Source: Alopecurus myosuroides (Eukaryota; Streptophyta; Magnoliopsida; Poales; Poaceae). Taken from it: a DNA stretch of 64,000 bases. Shown in pieces: positions 9,150 to 20,700 of the stretch; position 1 is the first letter of the stretch; the number at the start of each line of letters is the position of its first letter. The stretch spans positions 185,379,958-185,443,957 of the forward strand of contig CM054062.1 of assembly GCA_028641055.1 (NCBI GenBank), given 5' to 3'. The notes beneath the pieces are model-generated. The model was not told the DNA's origin, made no database searches, and saw only the letters and a program-made list of their open reading frames with translations. The translations under genes and the position numbers were made by a program.

Positions 9150-12100
9150 TGTCGCACCAGGACTTCTAGAGGATACTCACCGTACGAACTGAACATTAGT
9201 TGATTGGATTACGGGGCTTACCGGCACCCGCATCTCTTACGAGTAGGCCAACACTTATGTGTGACAACCAATCTCTACTATCCACCGTCGACGTAAACTA
9301 TCCCATAGAAATCAGGATACTACCATTGACGTACTTCATACCATACACACATGGTACGTCAACGGCGTTGAACAAAATGATAACACAACAGATCTCTAAG
9401 ACACAAAAGATGGAAATAAGTTGCAAATAGCTCTCACTAGAGCAGAGATAGCAAATACAATCATCCAGAGGACACATGTCCCAACATAACATCATTACAT
9501 CTCAGCGGAAACATTCAAAGGGTCTGAGTACAGACAAATCCAACTAGGCTTAAGAAGTCGGGAATGAAAAGAAAACGGAGCCCATCCACGATGTCTCGGA
9601 TCCTGCCCGGGTCCGCTACCTACTCGTCAGCAGCCTCGTCAAACTCCACGTAGTAGCCGTCACGGGGATCCTCGTAAGCGTAGTCTGCGGAAACCACAAC
9701 CCCAAAGGGGTCAGTACATAAACATACTGGCAAGCAAGACTCACAATTCACCAAAGTGTAGCCCGTCAACACCAAGCATAGATGCCTTGGGTTCAACGGA
9801 AGAACGGGATATAAAAGATGCTGCAACTGGCTGCACTAACCAACTACAGAACATACTACAACTTCCGGTCTAACAGAAAGAGATAAGATAGAGTATCGTA
9901 ACCAACTACAACTAACCACCAAACAAACCCATCCTGGATCTCGCCCCTTATCCAAAGAAGCAATCCGAGGATAACTCACACAGTTGGATTAATGATGGTT
10001 CAAATTTTTGTGTCATTAAGCTTATTACTAGTCAGGTTATCATTAGTTAGGTGTAAGTTGTTCTGAGTACTTGTTAGCCAGTACTTTCACCAAGTCAACC
10101 ATAACCGCGGAAAACACGGCTTCTCGAGAAGATTTATCCCTACAGGGGTGCACCAATTTGGCCGTACACGTAAGAATAACCCGCCAGATGGGAAGGCCTT
10201 TCCCACCAAGCGGGGCACTCAACACAACTCAACTCTTCTTCGCATCAAGCCCAAAGCACCACGTGCTGTGCGTGCGCGGCTAATCGAGCCCCACGAAGAA
10301 AAGGGGACCCTCATAGCACTGGAAGACCACGCCGCCCTAAATGCCGACTACAAAATTCCACCCTGGCCTCGGGTTCGTACCTGCATATGCGTGCATCAAA
10401 TGGAAAGCCCGAACTAAGTGTGGTAATTTGGACGAGATGCGAATCGAATCAAATTGAGGGGGGCGCCCATACACGCTTCCCACATGCGGATAGTGCGCTC
10501 ATCATGGATCAGTAGACAAGACCCTTTTCCTATTAGGGTCGACACTAGCAGGCCTCAAAACCACGCCGGGCCTCCTGCCGGTGCCTTATCAGCAATTTAT
10601 TATTACCTCAAATTAATAGGTTGTTGTTTAACATCGAGCCCCAGAATATAATAGAATATGATAACAGGAAGTAACGGGTAACAGACTCGAGCAAAAACAA
10701 CCCTAAGCATGCTAGTAAGACACGGGCCCAAGCAACGGGGTTATAGGACTGGAGGTGAGGCAATATCAGTGTTCAGGGTATCATGTGATAGGTTCGTAAC
10801 AGAAGCAACGATACATATGGCTAGCAGAAATAGACAACGGAAAGTATCGGTAACCAATGTTGAAAGTAACACAATGGTTCATGTGAGTGATAACTTGCCT
10901 GCAAACTCAGTAGCCTGGTACTGGGCTAGATCCTCAGAAGGGGTGTCGTAAAGATCGTCGGTCTCAACGTCGTCGTCTATCCGAGAAGAAGCAAACAAAC
11001 AATACATGAAGATAAACAATCAATATCATGGCATAGTGCACAATCATGGGATGATGCATGACAATTTTATGGATGCATCAAAATAAACTAGTTGACATGG
11101 TAACACAATTTAAATGGACACATATGCAATTTTGAGTTGCATATGAAAAGCCCATGAATTTTAGGTTGAACAATTGTTTTCCAATTAACCAATAGGTGAA
11201 AGTGGATTAGTATGATGCATGGATGAGGAAAACAACAAAATAACAACAATAGAACCAATTTAAAATAGGGTTTACCAATTTAGAAATTTAGTTATTAAGT
11301 TAGGGAATTTTTGGTTCCTTAAAGGTGACACACAATTATTTGTTGTTTTCAACCATTTAAATTGTTCAAAACAAATAACAAAATTCATATTTGAAAAGAT
11401 CATGAAATTTTGGGTGGATTACATGTTTCAAATGTTGAAAAAGGCATTAGGATGAATTTATTATGACTTAAACGAAATTAAACAAGTTTTAAATGAATTT
11501 AAAACAAGTTTGAATATTATTTGAATTTTATTTGTTCAAAACATAAATTCAAACTCACATTTGAAAAGGTTATGTTTTCCTAGTTTGAAAACATATTTTG
11601 CATGTTCAAAAATAATTTAAATTGAGCAAGTTATGATTTTTATCAAATTTAAATGACTTAAACAAGGTTTAAATTATTTAGGCAATTTAAATTATTCAAA
11701 CCATGAAAAAAAATTATATTTGAATAGGTTATTTGAAATAGCATTGAAAACATATTTTATTTGCATTATTTGGATTAAGAATGAAATAGTTATGAAATTT
11801 AGCAAATTGCAATTGAATTATTTGAATACAAATTTGAATTGCATTTGAAAAATTTAAAACAGGAAACAAATGGCATAAATGGATAGACAATTTAATTTAG
11901 AACAACAAACATATTTTACTTTTGTTATTTATAGTTATATTTTGAAAGTTATTATCAATTTAAAACAGAGGACTAATCTGCAATTTAAAAGGACCTGGAT
12001 TTAAAAGAAACGTGCCGGAAAACTTTTGTTACCGCACTGCTAGCCAGCCCTAGCCACTGCAGCGTGGGCCTGGGGCCAGCGTGGCGTGCGCGCGCGTGCG

Positions 12101-12183
12101 TGGCAGTGAGGCCCGCTGACGGGTGGGGCACGAATGTCAGCCAGTGCGCGAAAGAAGTGTGGGTTTTTAACCCGCGGATGCGA

Positions 12184-12235
12184 GGAATCGAACCAGCGAC
12201 CTCGCTGCGCTCGTTAGACTGCAACCACTACGGTG
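12184..12235 (-). promoter_or_regulatory. tRNA-like Pol III box pair in TE-C 3' LTR
   Basis: The minus strand contains GGTTCGATTCC (complement of 12184-12194), a perfect match to the tRNA B-box consensus GGTTCGANTCC. Thirty bases upstream is AGTGG within CACCGTAGTGG (12225-12235), a partial A-box with three mismatches at its start. The spacing is that of a tRNA gene. The segment does not fold into a complete cloverleaf by eye, so I call it tRNA-like, not a tRNA. An equivalent pair is in the other LTR at 27975-28028. Confidence 0.5.
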
Positions 12236-12783
12236 CGATTCAGTTCGTTGACAGAACAGAGATGCAGTGAGGTTGTACTAAAACGGGGCGTTAACTAAAT
12301 TTTTCGACAGCGCGCGCTAACTCTGTCAGACAACGACGCTGCTCGCCGGCGGGGAAACAACGCGGCCGTGCTCGTGCTGCTCGCGGTCTGGTGGTGTGCT
12401 GGAGTGGTGGTGTTGCGTGCACGGACGCGTGCGCACAGAGAGGAAGGAGGAGGAGGACCAAGGCTGCTCACCGGCGTCTGTCAATGTGGCAGAGGCTCGG
12501 GGACGGCTCGACGGCGACAGCTACGGACGGCGGCGGGGATCCACGACGTCCAGGGGCTCGCTGCGGTGTCCAACAGCGCGAGGAGGTGACGGCGGTTTGG
12601 TTTCTGCACTTAGGTGGGTAGGTGGCGCGGTGGAGTGGCGGCGGCGTGCATGGATTCAGGCGGGGAATTTCCGGCGAGGTGACACAGCGAGGTGGGATCC
12701 GGCGAGGAGAGGGATTGGCGGCGGCGATCTCGAGGGAACAGGAGCCTAGGTCTAGCTAGGGTTGCGGCGCGGCCTAGTGCTAG

Positions 12784-12790
12784 TTATATA
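12784..12790 (-). promoter_or_regulatory. Candidate TATA box of TE-C 3' LTR
   Basis: The minus strand reads CTATATAAC at this place, followed by the GC-rich leader that extends to lower coordinates. The same box is at 28578-28584 in the 5' LTR, the copy that would drive genomic RNA. It is the only clear TATA motif before the GC-rich leader in the minus direction. Confidence 0.45.
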
Positions 12791-13630
12791 GGGTTCCAGG
12801 AGGCACGGATCGCCGTCGGAGACCACTGATGTCGCCGTGGCGCTACGGATCGGCTGCCGTACCGAGAGAAGACGACGGGGGCGGCGTTGCGAACCGGTAC
12901 GCGCGTTAAGTAGGTGGGCTAGGCTGCGCTGTGCGGGAGAGAAAAGGAAGTGGGCTGGGCGCAGCCCACTGCCCCTGGCGCCACTTTCCTTTTTAAAATT
13001 TCTTTTTCTGTTTTTTTTTTGTAGAGTTAGGATTTGGAAGAAAAGGTGGGGTTTTAAGTTAGTAAAAATGTTAGAAATATTAGGGTAAGCTATTTAGGTT
13101 AATAGCAACCAGATGTTAAGTTTTGTTTCCAAAAAGTTTGGAATTTGCTTGGTGTTTGTATTTAAACCAAAATTGGATGTATTTTATTAGTGAATAAATA
13201 TTATTGAAAACCAACCCTTTACTAGGGTGACCCTAATGTTTAAATTGATTACATGATTATAATTGTTTGGTAACTTTCACATATTCAAGTGGGGTGCTGT
13301 TTGATGATTTGAATTTGAGTTTTTAAATGTGATTTGGAATTTGATTGATTGATTAAAAACCATCAACTTAATAAGTGAGCATTATGGAACAAAAGGAAAA
13401 CAAATTGGTTGTTTTTGTTTGAGAATTTCATTTAACAAGTTGTAACAGAGCAAGTATGAAATAAACATTTGAATAAAGTTTAAATTTGAATTGTGAAAAC
13501 AGGGAAAAACAGATGCAACAAATAAGAAACAAATGCAAACAAAATGAAAACAATATGATGACATGATGCAATACTTTAATAAACATGAAACAAACATTCT
13601 AAGGGGAGTTTTCATACTTGGGATGTTACA

Positions 13631-13650
13631 AAACGCCCCCCCTTGAAGGA
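13631..13650 (-). other. TE-C polypurine tract
   Basis: The minus strand reads AAGGGGGGGCGTTT directly before the LTR start TGTAACATCCC. A purine run at this place primes plus-strand DNA synthesis in LTR retroelements. It sits 40 bp after the gag-pol stop codon. Confidence 0.8.
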
Positions 13651-13671
13651 ATCGCGCCCCGAGATTCCTTA

Positions 13672-16600
13672 CTAAGAAGAGACAAGGTCCGGATAGTTCT
13701 TGCGAAGATCCTCTTCGGTCTCCCACGTTGCCTCTTTATCGGAGTGATGCGACCACTGCACTTTCAAGAACTTTGTGCTCTTGTTGCGAGTCTTACGCTC
13801 GGTCTCATCGAGAATACGAACAGGGTGCTCCTCATAAGATAGATCATCTTGCAATTCAATGGAATCATGATCAACTGCACGATCTGGATCTTTGAAACAC
13901 CTCTTGAGCTGTGACACGTGGAACACATCGTGCACCTTTGATAGTTTTTCTGGAAGTTCAAGACGATAGGCATTTTCCGCACGCCTTGAGAGAATGTTGA
14001 AAGGACCAATGTATCTTGGTGCAAGCTTTCCTTTCACACCAAAACGATGAGTGCCTCTGAGGGGAGTTACACGGAGATATGCCTTGTCACCAGGTGCATA
14101 GATCATATCCATGTGCTTGCTGTCATAATAGCTTTTCTGACGAGACTGAGCAATCTTGAGATTGTCACGAATGATACGAACTTTCTCCTCGGCTTCCTTA
14201 ACAATGTCAGGGCCTAAGAGTGAACGTTCACCAGCTCCAGACCAATTGATTGGACTCCTGCATCTGCGGCCATAGAGTGCTTCAAATGGTGCCATGCCTA
14301 GGCTTGCCTGGTAGCTGTTGTTGTAGGAGAATTCAGCATATGGAAGGCAATCCTCCCATTTCATGCCAAAGGAGATACCACATGCTCTGAGCATATCCTC
14401 GAGAATCTGATTGACTCTTTCGACCTGCCCTTGAGACTGAGGGTGATAAGCTGTGCTGAACAGAAGTTTGGTGTCCAATGCTTCTTGAAAGCTTTTCCAG
14501 AAATGAGAAGTGAATATGCTTCCACGGTCTGAGCTTATTTCCAATGGAACACCATGAAGAGGAACGATCTTTGCTGTGTAGAGCTCTGCTAACTGGCTAG
14601 CTGAGATTGTTTCCTTGACAGCAAAGAAGTGAGCTACTTTAGTGAGACGATCAATAACAACGAAGATTGCATCGTTGCCCTTCTTGGACTTTGGAAAACC
14701 AGTGACGAAGTCCATTTCAATCATGTCCCACTTCCACTCAGGAATTTTCAGAGGTTGGAGTAGACCGGCTGTTTTCTGATGGACTGCCTTAACACGTTGA
14801 CAAACGTCGCATTCAGAAACGTATTGAGCAATTTCACGTTTCATGCCAGGCCACCAATACAGTGTCTTAAGATCCTGGTACATCTTTGTACTTCCAGGGT
14901 GAATGGAAAGAGGAGTTTCATGAGCCTCCTTGAGAATGATATCTTTGAGACTTTGAACTTGAGGAACTGCAATGCGTCCTTCGAAGAACACAGTTCCTTT
15001 GTCATCAATTGAGAAGGACTTAAATTTCTCCTTGCCTTCTTTGATGTGCTCAACCATCTTCTTGATTTCAGTATCACGAAGTTGTTCAGAACGAATCTTG
15101 TCCTCGAGAGTTGGACTAGTTGTCAAGCTAGCAAGATAGCCTTGAGGAACAAGACCAAGGTTCAGCTTCTGGAATTCTTCATGAAGTGGAGGTTGGTTTT
15201 CCATGATCATGAGATTATTGCAATATGACTTGCGACTGAGAGCATCGGCCATAACATTAGCCTTGCCTGGAGTGTAAGAAATGGTGAGATCAAAGTCTTT
15301 AATCTTTTCAATCCATCTCCTTTGCCTAAGGTTTAGATCTGGTTGAGTGAAGATGTATTTCAGACTCTTGTGATCGGAAAAGATTTCAGTGCGGTTACCC
15401 AACAAGTATTGCCTCCATTTCTTGAGGGCAAACACAAGTGCTGCAAGTTCTAGGTCATGTGTGGGATAGTTTTGCTCATGTGGATTCAACTGACGTGAAG
15501 CATAAGCCACAACTTGACGTTCTTGCATAAGAACTACACCTAGACCTTGGAGAGATGCATCGCAGAATATCTGGAAAGGTTTGGTAGTATCTGGGCCAAC
15601 CAGAACTGGGGTAGAAGTGAGTTTAGTCTTCAAGAGATTGAAACTCTCATCACACTGTGGAGTCCAAACGAACTTCTTGTCCTTCTTTGTGAGATCAGTG
15701 AGAGGTTTGGCAATCTTGGAAAAGTTTTGAACGAAACGACGGCAATAGCTAGCCAAGCCTAGGAAGCTTCTAACTTGCTTCACCGTCTTAGGAGGTTTCC
15801 AATCAACAATTGCTTTAACCTTATTTGGATCAATGGCTATGCCCTTGGCTGAGATGACATGACCAAGGTAAGCAACTTCTGGAATCCAGAACTCACACTT
15901 GGAGAACTTGGCATATAGCCGATGCTCGCGAAGTTTCATGAGAGTGAGACGAAGATGTTCCCCATGCTCTTCCTCAGATTTTGAGTAGACCAGAATGTCA
16001 TCGAGATATACCACAACGAACTTGTCGAGGTATTCATGGAAGACAGAATTCATGAGTCTTGAGAATGTCGCCGGTGCATTGGTGAGACCAAAGGACATGA
16101 CGGTGTATTCATATAGACCGTAACGAGTGGTGAAAGTTGTTTTTGGAATATCTTCCTTTCTGATCTTTATCTGATGGTAACCCATCCTCAAGTCCAACTT
16201 TGAGAATATTGAGGCTCCAGCAAGTTGATCAAAAAGATCATCGATACGAGGAATTGGATACTTGTTTTTGATGGTTTTCTCGTTGAGAGGACGATAGTCA
16301 ACCACGAGTCTCTTTGTTTGATCCTTCTTGGCAACGAACAGAGTTGGGCAACCCCAAGCGGAGGAACTAGGTTGAATGTAACCTTTCTCCATGTACATAT
16401 CGATTTGCTCCTTCAACAATTTCAGTTCAGGAGGAGCTATCTTATATGGATGCTTAGAGATTGGAGCAGTACCTGTTTCAAGCTCGATCACGAACTCAAC
16501 TGCTCTGTCCGGAGGCATCCCTGGCAACTCTTCTGGAAAGACGTCAGGGAATTCACAAACCACCGGAACATTTTCGAGTAGAGGTAGAGGTTTAGCATCG

Positions 16601-18060
16601 AGGGTGTACAGCTGAACAGAACTTGATTCATTTGGAGAATAGACTATCTGGCCGGAAGGGTGGAACAGAGTTATTGACTTCTGAGCACAATCAATCGTAG
16701 CTTTATAGGCCTTCAACCAATCCATGCCAAGAATGACATCAATGTCAGAATTGCCAAGCAGAATGAGGGAAGCAAGGAATATGTGGCCTCCAATTAAGAT
16801 CTGATTCTCGTGACTGATCTTGGAAGTTTGCATAGTTGCTCCAGGGGAGTTTACTACTAGCGGGGAACCCAAACCAACAAAAGGTAGTTTAACTGCTGTC
16901 GCAAAGATCTTTGACACGAAAGAATGCGATGCTCCGGTATCAAACAACACTTTAGCTGGGTTAGAGTTTACGGGGAATGTACCGAGAACGACGTCAGCAG
17001 CTTCCTCAGCTTTGTCGACCTTGACATGATTCACCCTCGCGGTCCTCCCGACAGGCCTGTTGTTGGAGTTGAAGGCTTTAGCCGGAGGAGCACGCACCAT
17101 TGCCTGGTTGGTGTTGGGGCGAGGAGGTGGTGGAGGTAGCTGCCTCTGAGTGCACTTATCAGCATAGTGCCCTGTCTGCTTGCATTTGTAGCAAGTGACG
17201 ACACGAGGTGCATCTGGCCTTGGCTGCCCCATTGAGAACCTCTGAGCCTGCATCTGAGCTGGGTTGGGTGGGCGGGAAGCGAAGCCTGGAGAAGCTTGGG
17301 CATATGGAGCCCGAGTGACAGCACCATTTGGCACCCAGATGCGGCGCTTCTGCGGAGGGGTGGTCATGTTGGAGGAGGAACCACCCTCACGCGAGTGCTT
17401 GCGGGACTCTTCGAACGCCTTGCGCCCATTTTCCTCATTGAGCGCGGTGTTGACGAGCTCCTCAAAGTCTTTGCACTTGACGTTGGTGAGGGCGTACTTG
17501 AGTTCCGGGTTAAAACCTCGGCGGAACCTTGCCATCTTCTTGGCCTCAGTGGACACCTCATCACCAGCATAACGAGCGAGGCGATTGAACTCATTCTGGT
17601 AGCCAATGACAACTAGCTTGCCCTGCTTAAGCGAGCAGAACTCTTCACGCATCCTTTCCATGAGACCATCTGGGATGTGGTGCTTCAGGAAGGCATCCTT
17701 GAAACAGCCCCAGGTGATTGGGTATCCAGCTCTGATGGTCTGGTAGTTCTCCCACCAGGTAGCTGCCTGACCTTTCAGTAGGTAGGTGGCATACTTGACT
17801 TTGTCTTCCTCAGCAACGTGAGCAATGTCAAGAGCCCTGGCCATCTCCCGGATCCAGTCATCAGCATCCAGAGGCTCCCGTGTTGCCACGAAAGCTCTCG
17901 GCCCCAAACTCAGAAACTCCTTGATGCTGACTCGCGGAGCATTCTGGTTATTGTGCTGGTTAGCCTGGATCTGGGCCATCTGCGTCACGACCTGAGTCAT
18001 CTGAGTCAACAGCTCCGTGATTGGAGGTGGCTCAGGCGGGTTGCTCCTTGTTGGCGGCAT
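13672..18060 (-). CDS. TE-C gag-pol polyprotein with chromodomain, 1462 aa, uninterrupted
   Basis: ATG is at 18058-18060 and there is no internal stop. Approximate residues: gag core 80-200 ([18 protein letters not shown]); CCHC knuckle 290-303 ([14 protein letters not shown]); protease DTG at 374-376 ([11 protein letters not shown]); RT about 560-740 with YLDD at 685-688; RNase H Asp at 834 in FCDASLQG. Next come the integrase zinc finger (HPGST..CDVCQ) and its core Asp1117, Asp1178 and Glu1214, which give an exact D-x35-E. The C-terminal chromodomain covers about 1410-1460 ([19 protein letters not shown]). All catalytic residues I can locate are present and the length is normal for Tekay elements. 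The product would package, reverse-transcribe and integrate the element; the chromodomain probably targets heterochromatin, as known for chromoviruses. Gag and pol are in one frame, so cleavage by the encoded protease is expected. Confidence 0.95.
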   Translation of the reverse strand: MPPTRSNPPEPPPITELLTQMTQVVTQMAQIQANQHNNQNAPRVSIKEFLSLGPRAFVATREPLDADDWIREMARALDIAHVAEEDKVKYATYLLKGQAATWWENYQTIRAGYPITWGCFKDAFLKHHIPDGLMERMREEFCSLKQGKLVVIGYQNEFNRLARYAGDEVSTEAKKMARFRRGFNPELKYALTNVKCKDFEELVNTALNEENGRKAFEESRKHSREGGSSSNMTTPPQKRRIWVPNGAVTRAPYAQASPGFASRPPNPAQMQAQRFSMGQPRPDAPRVVTCYKCKQTGHYADKCTQRQLPPPPPRPNTNQAMVRAPPAKAFNSNNRPVGRTARVNHVKVDKAEEAADVVLGTFPVNSNPAKVLFDTGASHSFVSKIFATAVKLPFVGLGSPLVVNSPGATMQTSKISHENQILIGGHIFLASLILLGNSDIDVILGMDWLKAYKATIDCAQKSITLFHPSGQIVYSPNESSSVQLYTLDAKPLPLLENVPVVCEFPDVFPEELPGMPPDRAVEFVIELETGTAPISKHPYKIAPPELKLLKEQIDMYMEKGYIQPSSSAWGCPTLFVAKKDQTKRLVVDYRPLNEKTIKNKYPIPRIDDLFDQLAGASIFSKLDLRMGYHQIKIRKEDIPKTTFTTRYGLYEYTVMSFGLTNAPATFSRLMNSVFHEYLDKFVVVYLDDILVYSKSEEEHGEHLRLTLMKLREHRLYAKFSKCEFWIPEVAYLGHVISAKGIAIDPNKVKAIVDWKPPKTVKQVRSFLGLASYCRRFVQNFSKIAKPLTDLTKKDKKFVWTPQCDESFNLLKTKLTSTPVLVGPDTTKPFQIFCDASLQGLGVVLMQERQVVAYASRQLNPHEQNYPTHDLELAALVFALKKWRQYLLGNRTEIFSDHKSLKYIFTQPDLNLRQRRWIEKIKDFDLTISYTPGKANVMADALSRKSYCNNLMIMENQPPLHEEFQKLNLGLVPQGYLASLTTSPTLEDKIRSEQLRDTEIKKMVEHIKEGKEKFKSFSIDDKGTVFFEGRIAVPQVQSLKDIILKEAHETPLSIHPGSTKMYQDLKTLYWWPGMKREIAQYVSECDVCQRVKAVHQKTAGLLQPLKIPEWKWDMIEMDFVTGFPKSKKGNDAIFVVIDRLTKVAHFFAVKETISASQLAELYTAKIVPLHGVPLEISSDRGSIFTSHFWKSFQEALDTKLLFSTAYHPQSQGQVERVNQILEDMLRACGISFGMKWEDCLPYAEFSYNNSYQASLGMAPFEALYGRRCRSPINWSGAGERSLLGPDIVKEAEEKVRIIRDNLKIAQSRQKSYYDSKHMDMIYAPGDKAYLRVTPLRGTHRFGVKGKLAPRYIGPFNILSRRAENAYRLELPEKLSKVHDVFHVSQLKRCFKDPDRAVDHDSIELQDDLSYEEHPVRILDETERKTRNKSTKFLKVQWSHHSDKEATWETEEDLRKNYPDLVSS

Positions 18061-18330
18061 CCTGAATAGACATGCATTTTAGCACAACAATAGAAAAGGA
18101 TAGACTTGGTAACCGAAAGAGAGATTATTCCGACGCATGAATCTTTACTATTAAGGTTACTGTGGTGGTGGTGTCACACTTCAACATAATTACGCATCAA
18201 ATGCCACCGCACTAAATTTTTTTGCCAACTCCAGCGTTGCATGCAGCCTTATCTTGTGAAGTTTGTTAGATTTGTTAGATGCATGCAGCCTTATCTCCTC
18301 TTCTCTCTCCTCCCATCTATTCCTATCCTA
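18061..18330 (-). other. TE-C leader next to gag; no gene seen
   Basis: This is noncoding leader sequence between gag and the Helitron. A 16-bp direct repeat (gcatgcagccttatct) occurs at 18239-18254 and 18281-18296, and a short tandem of tttgttagat lies between the copies. The last 40 bases are pyrimidine-rich (tctctcctcccatc). I see no ORF. Confidence 0.6.
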
Positions 18331-18874
18331 TCTCTCCTATCTAATAAAAAGGAATTGGTTCCTTCAATCTCTCATATCTCTCCTATCTAAAAGAAAAGTT
18401 TCGTTCCTTCAACCGTCGCTACCAGCGTCCTGTCGTCAACATCCTCCCACGAGTTCACTCGTCCCGCTCCGTCCTGTCAGCAGTTTTTGCCTTTAGCTCC
18501 TCCAGAAATAGCAAATCAACCCGCAGTCCGTTGGCAGGTGTGAAATCCAACCGAACCTAATTCCCTCCCTCAATCCTTCCATGCTCGCTACACGGCTAGG
18601 GCTAGCGCCTGCGCCGCCGCGGACCTCCGGCTCACCGCCACCCGCACCCAAACTGACACCAGTAGTCCTCCCATGGATACGCCGTGGCGACCCAAGTAGC
18701 CCCTGCTCCCTGATTCGGCCGGCCCACTTCATGTGCCGATAGCTGCTCCTCCAGATCTAGCTCATCTGGATGATTCCGATCCCCTTACTCATAATCCAGC
18801 AAGCAAAGAAATATGAATGGGGGATGGACACCGGGATCCCAAGAATCAGGAGTTGAGGACAAGATGAATGGGGA

Positions 18875-19084
18875 ATGGCGACGGTGAGGGGCTACTTCAG
18901 GTCTTGCTGCGGCAGGAAGGGCGCGGACGCCGCCGGCCGGCAGGACGGGCTGCTGTGGCACAAGGACGCAGCCGGCTGGCAGGACGCGCTGCTGCATCAC
19001 AAGGACGCGGGCACCTGCGGCATCTTCGGCGGCGACTGGGCCTTCCCAGCGATGAAGTCTCCCAAGATACGTGAGTCGTCTTGA
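18875..19084 (+). pseudogene. Protein phosphatase 2C-like N-terminal fragment, copy 1
   Basis: The frame reads GYFRSCCGRKGADAAGRQDG then LLWHKDA, which closely resembles the first exon of plant clade D protein phosphatases 2C (known proteins have DAAGRQDGLLWYKD near the N-terminus). After that the resemblance is lost: a second HKDA block follows and no PP2C metal-binding motif (DGHGG) is present. Bases after KSPKI read cgtgag, a possible exon end. It looks like a captured, truncated first exon in a Helitron. It would not give an active phosphatase. The assignment rests on one short block. Confidence 0.5.
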
Positions 19085-19615
19085 TCGTTTTAGATGTTCT
19101 TTCCTATTTCTAGAATCTCTCTCCTATCTAAAAGAAAAGTTTCGTTCCTTCAACCGTCGCTACCAGCGTCCTGTCGTCAACATCCTCCCACGAGTTCACT
19201 CGTCCCGCTCCGTCCTGTCAGCAGTTTTTGCCTTTAGCTCCTCCAGAAATAGCAAATCAACCCGCAGTCCGTTGGCAGGTGTGAAATCCAACCGAACCTA
19301 ATTCCCTCCCTCAATCCTTCCATGCTCGCTACACGGCTAGGGCTAGCGCCTGCGCCGCCGCGGACCTCCGGCTCACCGCCACCCGCACCCAAACTGACAC
19401 CAGTAGTCCTCCCATGGATACGCCGTGGCGACCCAAGTAGCCCCTGCTCCCTGATTCGGCCGGCCCACTTCATGTGCCGATAGCTGCTCCTCCAGATCTA
19501 GCTCATCTGGATGATTCCGATCCCCTTACTCATAATCCAGCAAGCAAAGAAATATGAATGGGGGATGGACACCGGGATCCCAAGAATCAGGAGTTGAGGA
19601 CAAGATGAATGGGGA

Positions 19616-19825
19616 ATGGCGACGGTGAGGGGCTACTTCAGGTCTTGCTGCGGCAGGAAGGGCGCGGACGCCGCCGGCCGGCAGGACGGGCTGCTGTGGC
19701 ACAAGGACGCAGCCGGCTGGCAGGACGCGCTGCTGCATCACAAGGACGCGGGCACCTGCGGCATCTTCGGCGGCGACTGGGCCTTCCCAGCGATGAAGTC
19801 TCCCAAGATACGTGAGTCGTCTTGA
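19616..19825 (+). pseudogene. Protein phosphatase 2C-like N-terminal fragment, copy 2
   Basis: This is an exact second copy of the fragment at 18875-19084, in the second 741-bp unit. It has the same DAAGRQDGLLWHKDA block and the same truncation. The following sequence (19859 onward) differs from copy 1 and continues into other exon-like pieces of the Helitron. Confidence 0.5.
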
Positions 19826-20069
19826 TCGTTTTAGATGTTCTTTCCTATTTCTAGAATCGTACGGAGAGATTCGACGCTGGAGAGTCGTATTATCTTCTCT
19901 TTCTTAAACGGATTGTTTGCTCATCTTTTTGTCTTGCATGCATGTGCTAATACTATTACTGCCCCGCTGCATGCATTAGTTACTCCTAAGGTGACTCAGT
20001 ATACTCATAGATTGCTTCCAACTTTTAGTCTGAATCTCTTTAGTTGGAAGATTTTGTTTGAAATGCATG

Positions 20070-20700
20070 TGTGATTGGAAGGCATGGATAATGTTCCTCT
20101 GTCAGTTTACCGTCAAGATGGCTCACCTGCCGGTAAGATTTGGTCTGAATCCTGCGTGTCTGATCTCTAATGAGGCATGCATGGATTGCATGGTCAATCT
20201 GTTTTTGTTCTATTAAACTTAAGATGTAAATTGAGTTGCAGAGAATCCTACAATCGATCCCTTGCTTGATCTACAGGTTCTTTGTGCATGAATTTTCATT
20301 TGTTCTTGTCATCATTTTGTGGATCCCTTGATTGCTCAAATACATTTTTCTACTTTAATTTGCTGTACCATGGAGTGTTATGCAGCTCTGGTGTCCTACA
20401 AGGATCGATTAAGCTGAAAGTTCGAGGAGATCATGTGATTTGTGTGGGGAGCACGGTAGCATGCCTTGCGAAAACTGTTCATCAGCTTGAAGAAATTAAT
20501 GTGGGACAAAAAAGATGAAGCGGGCAGTTTTGAAACCAAAGCAGGCGTTTACCTATGTGATATGTGTGACAAGCATAAAGTGATGGGTGCTTCTTTGTCT
20601 GATAGCTCTGTAAGTGATATTCTGAAGCTTGCGTCAAATAGGAAATTTGGACATAAGAATTTTGCATCTAATGCACCAAATTGACGAAACAAATAACATA
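20070..20700 (+). pseudogene. Exon-like pieces captured by TE-H, gene not recognised
   Basis: A piece ending near 20131 reads MDNVPLSVYRQDGSPA and is followed by gtaaga, an intron-donor-like sequence. A second piece after a cag at 20383-20385 reads SIKLKVRGDHVICVGSTVACL and LAKTVHQLEEINVG up to 20518. A third, in another frame (20466-20684), reads KAGVYLCDMCDKHKVMGA. Splice-like borders and moderate GC suggest captured host exons. I do not recognise the source gene or genes, and no continuous product is possible because stops separate the pieces. Confidence 0.3.

Larger units (their letters stand above)
9150..13630 (-). repeat. TE-C 3' LTR (left copy)
   Basis: 4481 bp, TG..CA in plus orientation, matching 24939-29412 along its whole length. 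From left to right it has a mixed-composition segment (9150-11000), a very AT-rich segment (about 11020-11990), a short tRNA-like segment (12184-12235), a GC-rich segment (12300-12980) and a mixed tail. The small open frames within it (such as 10148-10417 and 12396-12749) recur in the other LTR copy without coding signature and are not called as genes. Confidence 0.95.
18377..19858. repeat. 741-bp tandem duplication in TE-H
   Basis: 18377-19117 and 19118-19858 are direct tandem copies with a period of exactly 741 bp; every stretch I compared is identical. The unit begins at tctctcctatctaaaag and ends at tttctagaatc. No spacer separates the copies. Such identity means a very recent duplication, or an assembly or read-collapse error. 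Confidence 0.9.

Noticed and set aside
12184..12235. A functional tRNA gene
   Set aside because: The B-box is perfect but the acceptor and anticodon stems do not form and the A-box has three mismatches. Kept only as tRNA-like.
12396..12749. 117-aa Arg/Gly-rich frame in the TE-C LTR (also 28189-28542)
   Set aside because: Present in both LTR copies in the GC-rich leader on the strand opposite to transcription, with several overlapping frames; compositional artefact.
18493..18732. 79-aa minus-strand frames repeated at 19234-19473
   Set aside because: Shadows of the 741-bp duplication on the opposite strand, without similarity to a known protein.
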